The notes beneath the pieces are model-generated. The model saw nothing but the letters and a program-made list of their open reading frames with translations. It did not search any database and had not been told where the DNA came from. The translations under genes and the position numbers were made by a program. Positions 32,329-41,396 of a stretch of 64,000 bases of DNA are shown here, piece after piece. The DNA comes from Actinomycetota bacterium. Lineage in GTDB: Bacteria; Actinomycetota; Actinomycetes; Streptosporangiales; Streptosporangiaceae. Location: assembly GCA_027313705.1 (NCBI GenBank), contig DAHVDE010000118.1:158979-222978 (forward strand), given 5' to 3'. Position 1 is the first letter of the stretch, and the number at the start of each line of letters is the position of its first letter.

Positions 32329-35300
32329 TCACCCATCACTGGAAACTTCGCCCGTTCCCTGTGTCCTATCAATGCCCGTTGCGGCACGTCCTTCTCGCAT
32401 TCCTCGCTGGAGACTGGCAAAGCGTTCTCTGGTGGCTGCCGCGGACCGCGCAGGCGCTTGTGGTGGTGCCTCCGCAGCCGCCGCGCCTGGAATGAGATTC
32501 GCCTGGGGAACGCGGCGCGGCAGGCCCGCGACCGTCGTACCGCCAGAGGCTGGCGCCACTGCGACCTCTGCGGCCCGCCAGCCCGCATCACCGGGCGACG
32601 ACCAGCTAGTGGCCGCCGCAGGCTCAGGCTGAGCGATGGCGCCGGCAGGCCATTCGACGGATGGCCGACCTCGGCGGAACCAGTCCGATTCCACGGCCTC
32701 AAAGATCGGCAGCCTGTTCTCTTCTCCGAGTGACGCTGGAGGAGGCACGATCACCCCGCCACCGGCCGTTCCGAACTGCGATTCATGTGTCCGGAATGTA
32801 CCACTAGGTGGAGCGGATCTGGCGACAGGAGCACCGAAAACCGGCTGAGCACGTTGGTCTGACTGCTCGTCCCTCCAGGCAACGCGCTCGCGCGGAGCCT
32901 GGTGCGGCTGCCAGCTCGGAGCGGCAGGCCGAGCACCTGGCGACTGCCACTGCGCCGCAGGATCGCTGATCGCTGGGATGGGGCCGGTGCCCTGACCAGG
33001 CTGGTCGAACGAACCGCGGTCGGCGTTCTCCAGATCAGGCCCGCGTCCAGTAGTCGCGAACCACTCGGGATGCTCGACCGCCGCGCGCGGCCCTCGGTCC
33101 ACCGCCGGAATCGGTCCGGTAACAAAGCGGCCAGGATGCGGCCCGGCACCCGGAATCCGGTGCGGGCCGAGGCCACTGTCGCTGGCCCTGCCGGCGTCGG
33201 GCGCAAGCAGGTCTCGCTCGTCCTGGCGCCGGTCGCCAGGGCCGGCCTGATACCCGTCCCCGCCGAACCGCCGATGGCCAATCTGCGAGTCGTCGGAGAA
33301 CTGCCCGGCAGGGAACGGCCCGGTACCGAACTCGTCGGCAACACGCTGTCCCGCGCCGAAAGAACCCGTGCCGAAGGAACCCGTGTTGTAAGACCCGCTG
33401 TCGAACTGGCCGGTGTCGTACTGCCCGGTGCCGTACTGGCCGGTGCCGTACTGGCCGGTGTCGTACTGCCCGCTGTCGAGCTGCCCGGTGCCGTACTGGC
33501 CGTTGCCGAAGCCGGCGGATCCGGCGAACTCGCGGTCACGGCCGCCGTTGCCCGACTGGCCGAAGCCGGGCTGGCCCACTTCCGGCGGACCAAGGCCGGA
33601 ACGGCCGAAGTCGCCGTTACTTGCGGGCGACACCGGCGAGAACCTCGCTCTGGCGGCGGCCACCTCGTCATAGGCGGACGGCGGACCGCCGGGCGATTGG
33701 CTCCAGCCGCCCGAACCTGGCCCGCCTGGCCCGATGGCTGCCCGCAGCGGCTGGTCGGGCAGCCGACCAGGATCGAACGCGCTGTTCGCGCCCTCGTGCA
33801 CGATGACCTCGTCTGGCAGCCACACGAGCGCGGTCAGGCCATTTCCTGTCGCCGGCCGCAGCCTGACCCGGATTCCGTGCCTGGCGGCCAGCCGCGCCAC
33901 CACGAACAGGCCCATGCGCCTCGAGACCGCGACATCCACTACGGGCGGGTTATCCAGCCGCCAGTTCGCATGCGCCATCTCCTCGCTGCCCATGCCGACG
34001 CCTTCGTCGGTGATGTCAAGCAGTACGCCGCCGCTGCCGAGCAAGTGCCCGGAGACGCTGACCGGCGTATCCGCCGAGGAATACGAGGTCGCGTTCTCCG
34101 CCAGCTCGGCGATGAGGTGCACCACGTCGTTGACCGCCGGGCCGCGAACGGAGATGCCCGGCTGAATATTGAGCATGACCCGCTCGTACTGCTCAATCTC
34201 GGAGATCGCGGCGCGCAGCACGTCCACGAGCGGCACCGGCTGGTTCCAGCGCCTGGAAGACTCATGCCCGGCGAGAACCAGGAGGTTTTCTGAGTTGCGG
34301 CGCATGCGGGTGGCCAAGTGGTCCATCTGGAACAGGCTCGCCAGCCGGTCAGCATCTTGCTCACCTTGCTCCAGCTCGTCGATCAGCCTGATCTGCCGTT
34401 CCACAAGCGACTGGCTGCGGCGGGACAGGTTCACGAACATCGCGTTGACGTTGCCACGCAGCGCGGCCTCGGTAGCGGCCAGTCGCAACGCCTCGCGGTG
34501 AACCTGATCAAAAGCCCGGGCGACTTCACCGATCTCGTCAGAGGATTCCACGTCGATCGGCTCGACATCGACAGGCACGTTCTCGCCGTCGGCCTCGTTC
34601 ATGCGGCGGACCGTCTCAGGCAGCCTGACGCCTGCGACCTCGAGCGCCCCGGCTCGCAGCCGCCGCAGCGGCCTGACCATCGACCGGCCGACGAAGATGG
34701 TGAACAGCAACGACACGAGCAGGACAAGCAAGATGATGCTGCCGACGATGATCGCGGAGACGATCGCGCGCTTACGCAGATCCTGCGCCCGCGCGACGGC
34801 CGAGTTGGCCAGGTACTCCTCGAAGTGGTGCGTCTGGAGAATGGCGTCGCTCATGTCGCCCCACCAGTCCGAGTTCACGATCGGCAGGCTGGCGACGGCG
34901 CTCGGATGCGCGGTCACTGCTGACTCGTCGGCGAGCACGCGGTCTTCGAGCGAAGAGGAGAGGTCACTGCTGAACGCGTTGATCTGGGTGGTACTCGCGA
35001 AGTTCTGGAACTCGGTGGAGTCAGCGGCCTGGTTCGCCACTGAACCGGTGAAGTCGCTGTACAGCTCGTTGTTCAGCCCGCCTCTGTAGGTAAGCCCGTA
35101 CATGACGATGGCGCGCTGCACCGAGTCCTCGAACTCATACCGCGAGATCGAGGCTAGCGCGCGCGCCGTCGAGGCGAGCTGCGGGTCACTGCTGCTCTGG
35201 GCCACCTGGTCGTCGAAGGCGAGCAGCACCTGGATTATCGAGCGATACTCGTTGAGCACGTCGGTCGCGGGAACGGGGGTATAGAGAGCCTGATTCCGCA

Positions 35301-35979
35301 AGGCATCAAGGCCCTGGAGGGTCGAGACCACCGCATGGGCGTCGATCTGCACGTCCTGCGGATATCCTGCGCCAAGCTGCTCAAGCTGGTCCCTGACCGT
35401 CTTGATCCACCCGTTGGTGTCAGCGATTTCCTGCTTCGCGTACACCCGCTGGTCCGCGGCGATCCCCTCGTCCGCTTTCAGCGGGCCTCCGCCCACCCGG
35501 TCGGCTCGCACGTTGGCGCGGGCGGCGATGTCCCAGATTATCGCGTCCCGTTCAGCCTCGATCTGATAGGTCAGCTGGCAGATCTTCGTGCTGGCGATGG
35601 CCAGAGTTTCAGTCCGCTGGTTAGCTACCGCACTCTGCCAGGAACTCACGATGCTCGCGCCGCCAAGCGCGACCGCGGTCGCGACCGGAATGGTGATCAG
35701 CAGCACCAGCCTGGAACGCACGCGCCAGTTGCGCATCATGCGGTTGCCCGGACGACCGCGTCCTTGCCTGCCCCGCGCCGATTGGCCAGCGACCTCCACC
35801 GATCCGCTGGCGTGCGGATCTGCGGCTAGCGCGACCTCGCCATTCGGCCCGCCGTTACCGCGGGCGGCCGAGTCCCCGAAGTCGGGCGTCTGGGCATCGG
35901 CCCGGTACTGATCAGCTGAGCCGGGCGCGTCATCGCGGCTCTTCTTGAATCGGGACGGCACAGTGGGTGTACCTCTCAC
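32329..35979 (-). CDS. cvnA: Conservon sensor histidine kinase CvnA with NIT-type extracellular domain
   Basis: This is a 1216-aa membrane protein. A basic N-terminal tail leads to TM1 (RLVLLITIPVATAVALGG, near residue 95). An extracellular NIT-like helical domain of about 290 residues follows, then TM2 (IIVGSIILLVLLVSLLF), a HAMP segment, dimerisation helices (LFVNLSRRSQSLVERQI-type) and an HATPase domain (LIAELAENATSYS, DEGVGM). The last 450 residues are disordered, with a Gly-Gln-Tyr-rich repeat. There is no clear phosphoacceptor His followed by the usual E/D in the dimerisation helix, as in other CvnA proteins. The start is GTG; a GTG 18 nt downstream, with GAGAGG before it, is equally good. 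Confidence 0.92.
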   Translation of the reverse strand: MRGTPTVPSRFKKSRDDAPGSADQYRADAQTPDFGDSAARGNGGPNGEVALAADPHASGSVEVAGQSARGRQGRGRPGNRMMRNWRVRSRLVLLITIPVATAVALGGASIVSSWQSAVANQRTETLAIASTKICQLTYQIEAERDAIIWDIAARANVRADRVGGGPLKADEGIAADQRVYAKQEIADTNGWIKTVRDQLEQLGAGYPQDVQIDAHAVVSTLQGLDALRNQALYTPVPATDVLNEYRSIIQVLLAFDDQVAQSSSDPQLASTARALASISRYEFEDSVQRAIVMYGLTYRGGLNNELYSDFTGSVANQAADSTEFQNFASTTQINAFSSDLSSSLEDRVLADESAVTAHPSAVASLPIVNSDWWGDMSDAILQTHHFEEYLANSAVARAQDLRKRAIVSAIIVGSIILLVLLVSLLFTIFVGRSMVRPLRRLRAGALEVAGVRLPETVRRMNEADGENVPVDVEPIDVESSDEIGEVARAFDQVHREALRLAATEAALRGNVNAMFVNLSRRSQSLVERQIRLIDELEQGEQDADRLASLFQMDHLATRMRRNSENLLVLAGHESSRRWNQPVPLVDVLRAAISEIEQYERVMLNIQPGISVRGPAVNDVVHLIAELAENATSYSSADTPVSVSGHLLGSGGVLLDITDEGVGMGSEEMAHANWRLDNPPVVDVAVSRRMGLFVVARLAARHGIRVRLRPATGNGLTALVWLPDEVIVHEGANSAFDPGRLPDQPLRAAIGPGGPGSGGWSQSPGGPPSAYDEVAAARARFSPVSPASNGDFGRSGLGPPEVGQPGFGQSGNGGRDREFAGSAGFGNGQYGTGQLDSGQYDTGQYGTGQYGTGQYDTGQFDSGSYNTGSFGTGSFGAGQRVADEFGTGPFPAGQFSDDSQIGHRRFGGDGYQAGPGDRRQDERDLLAPDAGRASDSGLGPHRIPGAGPHPGRFVTGPIPAVDRGPRAAVEHPEWFATTGRGPDLENADRGSFDQPGQGTGPIPAISDPAAQWQSPGARPAAPSWQPHQAPRERVAWRDEQSDQRAQPVFGAPVARSAPPSGTFRTHESQFGTAGGGVIVPPPASLGEENRLPIFEAVESDWFRRGRPSVEWPAGAIAQPEPAAATSWSSPGDAGWRAAEVAVAPASGGTTVAGLPRRVPQANLIPGAAAAEAPPQAPARSAAATRERFASLQRGMREGRAATGIDRTQGTGEVSSDG
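33345..33510 (-). repeat. 15-bp tandem repeats encoding TGQYG-type pentapeptides in CvnA
   Basis: About ten tandem copies of a 15-bp unit encode GTGQYDTGQYGTGQY-like pentapeptides in the disordered tail. Homogeneous copies suggest copy-number instability. The plus-strand ORFs rich in PVPYWP are shadows of this repeat. Confidence 0.85.
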
Positions 35980-36292
35980 CTGGTCGGCAGGGAGCGGCGT
36001 TCAGAGGCCGCGATGACCGGCAGTGTCATGACCACCCTCCTGAAGGACGAACCTGCGGCAAAACGCATCGTTGCGCGATCAAGGGCGACTCTATCTCTGG
36101 CCTGTCCGACATGCCGCTATAACAGGCTGTACCAGGTAAACCAGGTAGTTCGGAGTTCACCCTGCCACCCGACATGGCTAGGGTACTCTCTGCCGCATCG
36201 TCCTTGTTCTGAAAACTGTCCGGATCACCAACTATCTGCAGCAACATGGTGGTGCAGGCGTCACTTTTTCACCAGCCTTCATAAGGAGAGTC
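35980..36292. other. Divergent intergenic region between cvnA and the solute-binding protein gene
   Basis: No gene is seen. This 313-nt region is AT-richer than its surroundings and must hold both promoters. A clear ribosome site (AAGGAGAG) precedes the plus-strand gene. No unambiguous -35/-10 pair or operator was identified. Confidence 0.4.
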
Positions 36293-37363
36293 ATGTGGCT
36301 TTCGACCGCCAGGGTCATCGGGGCCGGTCGTAAGCGGCCGTTCCGGCGGCTGCGCAGGCACGTACCGGCAATACGCTCGGCGGCCGCCGTGCTCGCGGTA
36401 CTTACTCCCCTGTTGCTCGCCTCTGCCTGCGACCCCCTCTCATCGCAGTCCGGCGACCCGGTGGTGACGGTAGGGGCAGTGCCGGGAATCGAGAACGCCA
36501 ATCTTTACCTGGCCCAGCACGACGGCTACTTCTCTAAGCAGGGCGTCAGGGTCAGGATCGAGCGCTTCCAGTCAGTCAACGACGAGATCTCGGCACTCAA
36601 CGCTGGCAGTGTCGACGTCATCGCCGCCGACTATGGCGACATGTTCTATGCCGTCTCGATCTCCAACCAGCCTTCTCATCCGGCCTACAAGATCCTTGCC
36701 GATGGCTATGACGCCGCGCCAGGGGTGACCGAGGTGGTCACATTGCCGAACTCGGGCATCACCCAGCCCGGCGCGCTGGCCGGACTGAAGATCCCGGTAC
36801 CTGACAGCGAGCAGATCGCCAAGGCACCGCTCGGTGATCCCACCAGCCTCGCGGTCGCCTCCACGGCCTCGGTGCTGCAAAGTGACGGCGTCAACCTGGC
36901 GGCGACCGAGTGGGTGCCCATGCCTCAGCGGCAAGAAATCAGCCAACTGGTCAGGGGCAAGGCGAAGGCCATCTTGGTGAGCGGCACTGGCGTGTACGAG
37001 GCGCAGAAGGACGGCGCCGTGGAGTTGCTTGACGGGTGCAGCGGCCCGACATCGGGCATACCGCTCGACGGCTTCTTCGCCTCGGTGGGCTGGCTTGGCC
37101 AGTCCAAGTCCAAGAACGCCCAGGCCGCCAGGGACTTTCAGCAGGCTATCTACGCCGCCGATGCCGGCGCGGCCATGCCCGGCCCGATCCAGGAGATCCT
37201 GCCCGCCTACACCGGACTGTCCAGCCAGGAAGCTGACCTGGTAACTACCGGGACCTACCCGCTCTCCACGATCACCGCTAACCTTCAGCGGACGGCGGCA
37301 TTGCTGAATGACGAAGGCATGACGAAAATGGATGTCATCGTCTCAAACATGATATTCAGGTAG
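36293..37363 (+). CDS. Orphan NitT/TauT-type ABC solute-binding lipoprotein
   Basis: This 356-aa protein has an AAGGAGAG site before the ATG and a lipoprotein signal with lipobox LASAC at residue 45. The mature part is of the SsuA/NitT/TauT type: VTVGAVPGIENANLYLAQHDGYFSKQG and ISALNAGSVDVIAADYGDM. These proteins bind nitrate, sulfonates, taurine or pyrimidine precursors. No permease or ATPase gene is present, so it either uses a distant transporter or acts as a sensory ligand-binding protein. It is divergent from cvnA, whose extracellular NIT-type domain may sense the same or a related ligand. Confidence 0.85.
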   Translation: MWLSTARVIGAGRKRPFRRLRRHVPAIRSAAAVLAVLTPLLLASACDPLSSQSGDPVVTVGAVPGIENANLYLAQHDGYFSKQGVRVRIERFQSVNDEISALNAGSVDVIAADYGDMFYAVSISNQPSHPAYKILADGYDAAPGVTEVVTLPNSGITQPGALAGLKIPVPDSEQIAKAPLGDPTSLAVASTASVLQSDGVNLAATEWVPMPQRQEISQLVRGKAKAILVSGTGVYEAQKDGAVELLDGCSGPTSGIPLDGFFASVGWLGQSKSKNAQAARDFQQAIYAADAGAAMPGPIQEILPAYTGLSSQEADLVTTGTYPLSTITANLQRTAALLNDEGMTKMDVIVSNMIFR

Positions 37364-37430
37364 CCAGCCGAGGGTCCGCAGGGCCGATGGACACCGGCCC
37401 TGCGGAACGGCAGCCGCAGGGTGAATAATG

Positions 37431-38597
37431 TCAGGAAAATGAATTAAACCCGAGTTCACGGGCGATAATCATTCGCTGCACTTCTGACGTGCCCTCGCCG
37501 ATTTCAAGTATCTTGGCGTCACGGTAGAACCTGGCCACAGGAAACTCGTTCATAAAGCCATATCCGCCGAATATCTGAGTCGCATCACGGGCATTATCCA
37601 TAGCCGCGTTGGATGCCGTCAGCTTGGCAATCGCAGCGGCTTTCTTGATCGGCTGGCCTGCCGCTAGCCTGGCCGCCGCGTCGTACCAGGCGAGCCTGGC
37701 AGCACTGGCACGCGCCTCCATGTCAGCGATCTTGAACTGGATGGCCTGATAGTGGCCTAGTTCGTGGCCGAAGGCGACACGCTGGCCCGCATAGCGCACG
37801 CACTCGTCGACGCAGCCCTGCGCCAGGCCTGCCGAAAGCGCGGCGATCGCGACCCTGCCCTCATCCAGAATCTGAAGGAACTGCGCATATCCGCGCCCGA
37901 GTTCACCGAGCAGGTTGCCCGCGGGCACCCGGCAGTCGCTGAACGACAACTCGCGCGTGTCGGAAGCGCGCCAGCCGACCTTCGAATATTCTGGACCCAC
38001 GGTAAGGCCGCCTGTTCCGGCCGGCACCATGATGGCAGAGATCTGCGGCCTGCCTGCCTCAGTGCGGCCGGTGATCGCGAGTACGGTAATCACCGAGGTA
38101 ATCGAGGTACCTGAATTGGTGATAAATGCCTTGCTTCCGTTAATTACCCAGTCGTCGCCGTCGCGTACCGCAGTGGTGCGCATTCCGCCCGGAATATCGG
38201 AGCCGCCGCCTGGTTCAGTGAGCCCGAACGCGCCAAGTCGCTCGCCCTCGCACAGCGGCGGCAGCCACTGCGCGCGCTGCTCGCCGGTGCCGAAAAGGAA
38301 GATCGGCATGGCACCGAGGGCGACTCCGGCCTCGAGGGTGATCGCAACCGAGGAGTCGACTCTGGCCAGCTCGTGCAGGGCGAGACAGAAGGCGAAGAAG
38401 TCTCCCCCCATACCACCGTATTCTTCAGGAAAGGGCAAACCAAAAAGTCCGAGTTTGCCCATTTTAGAGATGAGTTCGTACGGGAACTCGCCCCGCTCGT
38501 AGAAGTCGCCGATCACTGGGGCCACGATGTCGAGGGCGAACTCTCGCACGGTCTGGCGAAGCGCCTCATGCTCATCGTTGAGACTGAAGCTGATCAC
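37431..38597 (-). CDS. Acyl-CoA dehydrogenase (short/medium-chain type)
   Basis: The 388-aa protein has the full acyl-CoA dehydrogenase layout. The N-terminal helical domain holds FPEEYGGMGGDFFAFCLALHEL. The FAD-binding beta-domain has GAFGLTEPGGGSD and VINGSKAFITNSG. The C-terminal helices carry QIFGGYGFMNEFPVARFYRDAKILEIGEGTSEVQ; the catalytic base expected in IxEGT is present as Glu. It introduces a double bond in acyl-CoA esters and passes electrons to ETF. It stands alone on the minus strand, convergent with the solute-binding protein gene. Confidence 0.94.
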   Translation of the reverse strand: MISFSLNDEHEALRQTVREFALDIVAPVIGDFYERGEFPYELISKMGKLGLFGLPFPEEYGGMGGDFFAFCLALHELARVDSSVAITLEAGVALGAMPIFLFGTGEQRAQWLPPLCEGERLGAFGLTEPGGGSDIPGGMRTTAVRDGDDWVINGSKAFITNSGTSITSVITVLAITGRTEAGRPQISAIMVPAGTGGLTVGPEYSKVGWRASDTRELSFSDCRVPAGNLLGELGRGYAQFLQILDEGRVAIAALSAGLAQGCVDECVRYAGQRVAFGHELGHYQAIQFKIADMEARASAARLAWYDAAARLAAGQPIKKAAAIAKLTASNAAMDNARDATQIFGGYGFMNEFPVARFYRDAKILEIGEGTSEVQRMIIARELGFNSFS

Positions 38598-38700
38598 GCT
38601 AGCGATGTTACCTGGCCGCCCCGGCGGCAGCGCTAAGCTGAGCCCATGGTGTCGGATAGGTCTTTATCCACGCATTCGCGAGGGCACCACGACCCGCTCT

Positions 38701-38751
38701 GGCCGGCTAGCCGGCCCGGATAGCTGGCCCGGATAGCTGGCCCGGCTAGCT
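38701..38751. repeat. 13-bp tandem repeat
   Basis: GGCCCGGATAGCT occurs twice in tandem (38713-38738), followed by the variant GGCCCGGCTAGCT and preceded by the partial copy GGCCGGCTAGCC. It lies 100 nt upstream of the FHA gene. Confidence 0.75.
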
Positions 38752-38851
38752 AGTACCGACAAAACTGACACCTGCTTGACCGGCAAGCTAGGCTACGGAG
38801 TTCCTGCCCTACCCTGGAACCGAGCCAGTACCGAAAGGAAGGCTGCCCGAT

Positions 38852-39358
38852 ATGGCGACCCTGACCTGTCCGGCGTGCGCGGCTCGGGTCGGCCTCACCG
38901 ACCTGATCTGCTTCACCTGCGGTGCGAATTTGCCCAAAGGCGGACTGGTGCAGTTGGAGGACTCGCTTCCTGTGACCGTGGCGCAGAAGACGATCTCACC
39001 GCAGCGCCGACCAATCTCTTCGATGGTGCTGCAGATAAGCTTTCCGGCCGGCAATGTCGAGGTCCCGGCGGGTACCTCGGTTTTGCTCGGCCGCGACCCC
39101 GCCGAGTCGCTGGTCGCGGCCGCGTTCGATGGGTACGAGAACGTATCGAGGCGGCACGCGATGGTCCTGGTCGACGACGCCGGACACGCCTCGATCAGGG
39201 ACGAAGGGTCGACCAACGGCACGTACGTCAACGGTGACAGGCTCCTGCCAGGCATCGACGTCAGGCTGGTCGACGGCGACACGGTACGGCTCGCCGCCGA
39301 CGTGACCGGCAGGGTCACCTTGCCAGCCGCCGAAGCCGACCCGGCCGCCTTCGCCTGA
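38852..39358 (+). CDS. Zinc-ribbon and FHA-domain protein
   Basis: The 168-aa protein has a GAAAGGAAGG ribosome site before its ATG. Residues 6-32 contain two CxxC pairs (CPACAAR ... CFTCGANL) forming a zinc ribbon. Residues 60-155 are an FHA domain with the phosphothreonine-binding residues in LLGRDP, SRRHAMVL and DEGSTNGTYVNG. It probably reads Thr-phosphorylated partners of Ser/Thr kinases. No kinase gene lies nearby. A 13-bp tandem repeat sits upstream. Confidence 0.92.
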   Translation: MATLTCPACAARVGLTDLICFTCGANLPKGGLVQLEDSLPVTVAQKTISPQRRPISSMVLQISFPAGNVEVPAGTSVLLGRDPAESLVAAAFDGYENVSRRHAMVLVDDAGHASIRDEGSTNGTYVNGDRLLPGIDVRLVDGDTVRLAADVTGRVTLPAAEADPAAFA

Positions 39359-39485
39359 CCCTCCCGCCTGCCCGGCACTGGCAGCCGACCATGCCCTCGC
39401 TGTCCGCCACCGCCCGCCTGTGCCCATCTGCCACACCGCCGGCGCCTGTCCGCGCGGGGCTGGCCAGGGCCGGCCTTCACGCCGG

Positions 39486-39935
39486 TCACTCGGCGAACCA
39501 CGGCGCGCCAGGCTCGCCGTCCATGAACCACGGCCGGTACGGGTCGCCATGGCCCGGCCGACCAGGACCAAGCGGCGGCCAATCCTCGGCGCCACCAGCT
39601 TCCGCGCCCGCACTGGCCCCGTCGGTCACGCCTGCGTCACCAATCGCATCGGTCACGGAACCAGGCTCCGCTGCGCCCTGGCTTTCGCCAGTTAGCTCGC
39701 CAGGGTGACCGGCGTCCTCATCGTGAAAGGCGGCAGGCTCACCAGCATCCCTGGCGGCAGCGACCACCCGGCCGGCTGGTCGTGGGCATGCGGACGGATG
39801 GTTAAGCTCAAGCCGGCCGAGCCGCTCACGTAACTGGTCGAGCAGTTCGCCGGGCGGCCTGGCCTGTCCCTCGCCGAGCGCCCGGTCAACGCCGGCCAGT
39901 CGACGGGACCGATCTGACCAGTCTGCCGAGCACAT
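39486..39935 (-). CDS. Conserved hypothetical protein (149 aa)
   Basis: I do not recognise a named domain. The N-terminal third is helical and looks conserved (LLDQLRERLGRLELNHPSA). The middle is Gly/Ala/Glu-rich and probably disordered. The C-terminus is DPYRPWFMDGEPGAPWFAE. A GGGAGAA site lies upstream of the ATG. The opposite-strand ORFs in this interval are rich in Ser/Pro and look like shadows. It is convergent with the FHA gene and divergent from the dehydrogenase. Confidence 0.6.
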   Translation of the reverse strand: MCSADWSDRSRRLAGVDRALGEGQARPPGELLDQLRERLGRLELNHPSACPRPAGRVVAAARDAGEPAAFHDEDAGHPGELTGESQGAAEPGSVTDAIGDAGVTDGASAGAEAGGAEDWPPLGPGRPGHGDPYRPWFMDGEPGAPWFAE

Positions 39936-40116
39936 CGCCGCTATTCTCCCAGGTCACCATTCAGCGGAACCTAGCAGCCGTCTGTCCTGCGGCACCGCTA
40001 GGCCGAAGGCCAGCCGTTTGCCCCACCCTATTGGCCCGTGCGGCAATTTGAAACCTCGTCGGGGGACTCGGCTCCTCATGGCGCTGTCACTGCCGGGGAA
40101 GTTACCGTAGCTTGTC

Positions 40117-41394
40117 ATGGACTTCGAACTGCCGGCCGAACTGGCGAGTTACCTTACCGAGCTTGACGAATTCATCGACCGCCAGATCAAGCCACTTGAA
40201 CAGCGGGACGACAATGTCAGGTTCTTCGATCACCGGCGTGAGGACTCGCGAACCGACTGGGAGCGCGGCGGGCTGCCGAACCGCCAGTGGGAGGCCCTGC
40301 TGCGCGAGGCGGTCGAGCTGGCAGACGCGGCGGGCCATTACCGTTATGCCTTTCCCGCCGAGTACGGCGGGCGGAACGGCACCAACCTTGGCATGGCGGT
40401 GATCCGCGAGCACCTGGCCGCCAAGGGGCTCGGGCTGCATTGCGACCTGCAGAACGAGCACATGATCGTGGGCAACAACGTCGGGTTGCTGCTGATGCTG
40501 AACTACGGTTCCGCGCCGCAGCGGGCCGAGTGGGTCAAGGGCCTGGCGGCGGGGAAGAAAGGGTTCGCCTTCGGCATCACCGAGCCTGATCACGGATCTG
40601 ACGTCACGTTCATGGAGACCGTCGCGGTGCGGGACGCCGACGAGTTCGTCATCAACGGGGCGAAGACCTTCAACACCGGAGTGCACGCGGCCTCGCACGA
40701 CCTGATCTTCGCCAGAACCGGCGGTTCCGCCGGGGACGCGGACGGCATCACGGCGTTCTTGGTGCCGGTCTCCTCACCAGGGTTCGTCATCGAGGAGTAC
40801 CTCTGGACCTTCAACATGCCGACCGACCACGCCAGGATCTCGCTGCACGACGTGCGGGTGCCCGCGAGCGCCATTTTCGGTGCTGAGGGGCGGGGTCTGG
40901 CCGTGGTGCAGCACTTCTTCAACGAGAACCGGATCAGGCAGGCGGCTTCTTCGCTTGGCGCGGCGCAGTACTGCATCAACGAGTCCGTCGCCTACGCCAA
41001 GGAAAGGGCACCGTTCGGCAAGCCGCTCGCGACTAATCAGGCGATCCAGTTTCCGCTGGTAGAACTGCAGACGCAGGGCGAGATGCTGCGGGCGCTTATC
41101 CACAAGACGGCCTGGCAGATGGACACCTACGGGCCGTTCTCCGCCTCGGACAAGGTGTCGATGTGCAATTACTGGGCTAACCGGCTGTGCTGCGAGGCAG
41201 CCGACCGCGCGATGCAGGTGCATGGCGGGCTCGGGTACTCGCGGCATCGGCCTTTCGAGCACATCTACCGGCATCACCGGCGGTACCGGATCACCGAAGG
41301 GACAGAAGAGATCCAGATGCGACGAGTCGCCGGATACCTGTTCGGGTACATGCGGCAGCGTGCGCCCAAGGGAGTCGCCGAGGAAGGTTCCTGA
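40117..41394 (+). CDS. Acyl-CoA dehydrogenase, ACAD10/11-associated type
   Basis: This is a 425-aa member of the acyl-CoA dehydrogenase family, with FAFGITEPDHGSDVTFMET and VINGAKTFNTGVH in the flavin domain and QVHGGLGYSRHRPFEHIYRHHRRYRITEGTEE in the C-terminal helices. It is immediately followed, after 2 nt, by an APH-fold gene. That pairing mirrors the fused eukaryotic ACAD10/ACAD11, which act on 4-hydroxyacyl-CoAs through a phosphorylated intermediate. The substrate is otherwise unknown. Confidence 0.93.
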   Translation: MDFELPAELASYLTELDEFIDRQIKPLEQRDDNVRFFDHRREDSRTDWERGGLPNRQWEALLREAVELADAAGHYRYAFPAEYGGRNGTNLGMAVIREHLAAKGLGLHCDLQNEHMIVGNNVGLLLMLNYGSAPQRAEWVKGLAAGKKGFAFGITEPDHGSDVTFMETVAVRDADEFVINGAKTFNTGVHAASHDLIFARTGGSAGDADGITAFLVPVSSPGFVIEEYLWTFNMPTDHARISLHDVRVPASAIFGAEGRGLAVVQHFFNENRIRQAASSLGAAQYCINESVAYAKERAPFGKPLATNQAIQFPLVELQTQGEMLRALIHKTAWQMDTYGPFSASDKVSMCNYWANRLCCEAADRAMQVHGGLGYSRHRPFEHIYRHHRRYRITEGTEEIQMRRVAGYLFGYMRQRAPKGVAEEGS

Positions 41395-41396
41395 CG

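Noticed and set aside
33413-33673. Repeat protein rich in PVPYWP on the plus strand
   Set aside because: It is the complement of the CvnA pentapeptide repeat.
32902-34293. 463-aa plus-strand ORF opposite cvnA
   Set aside because: No domain, and cvnA on the other strand has complete kinase motifs.
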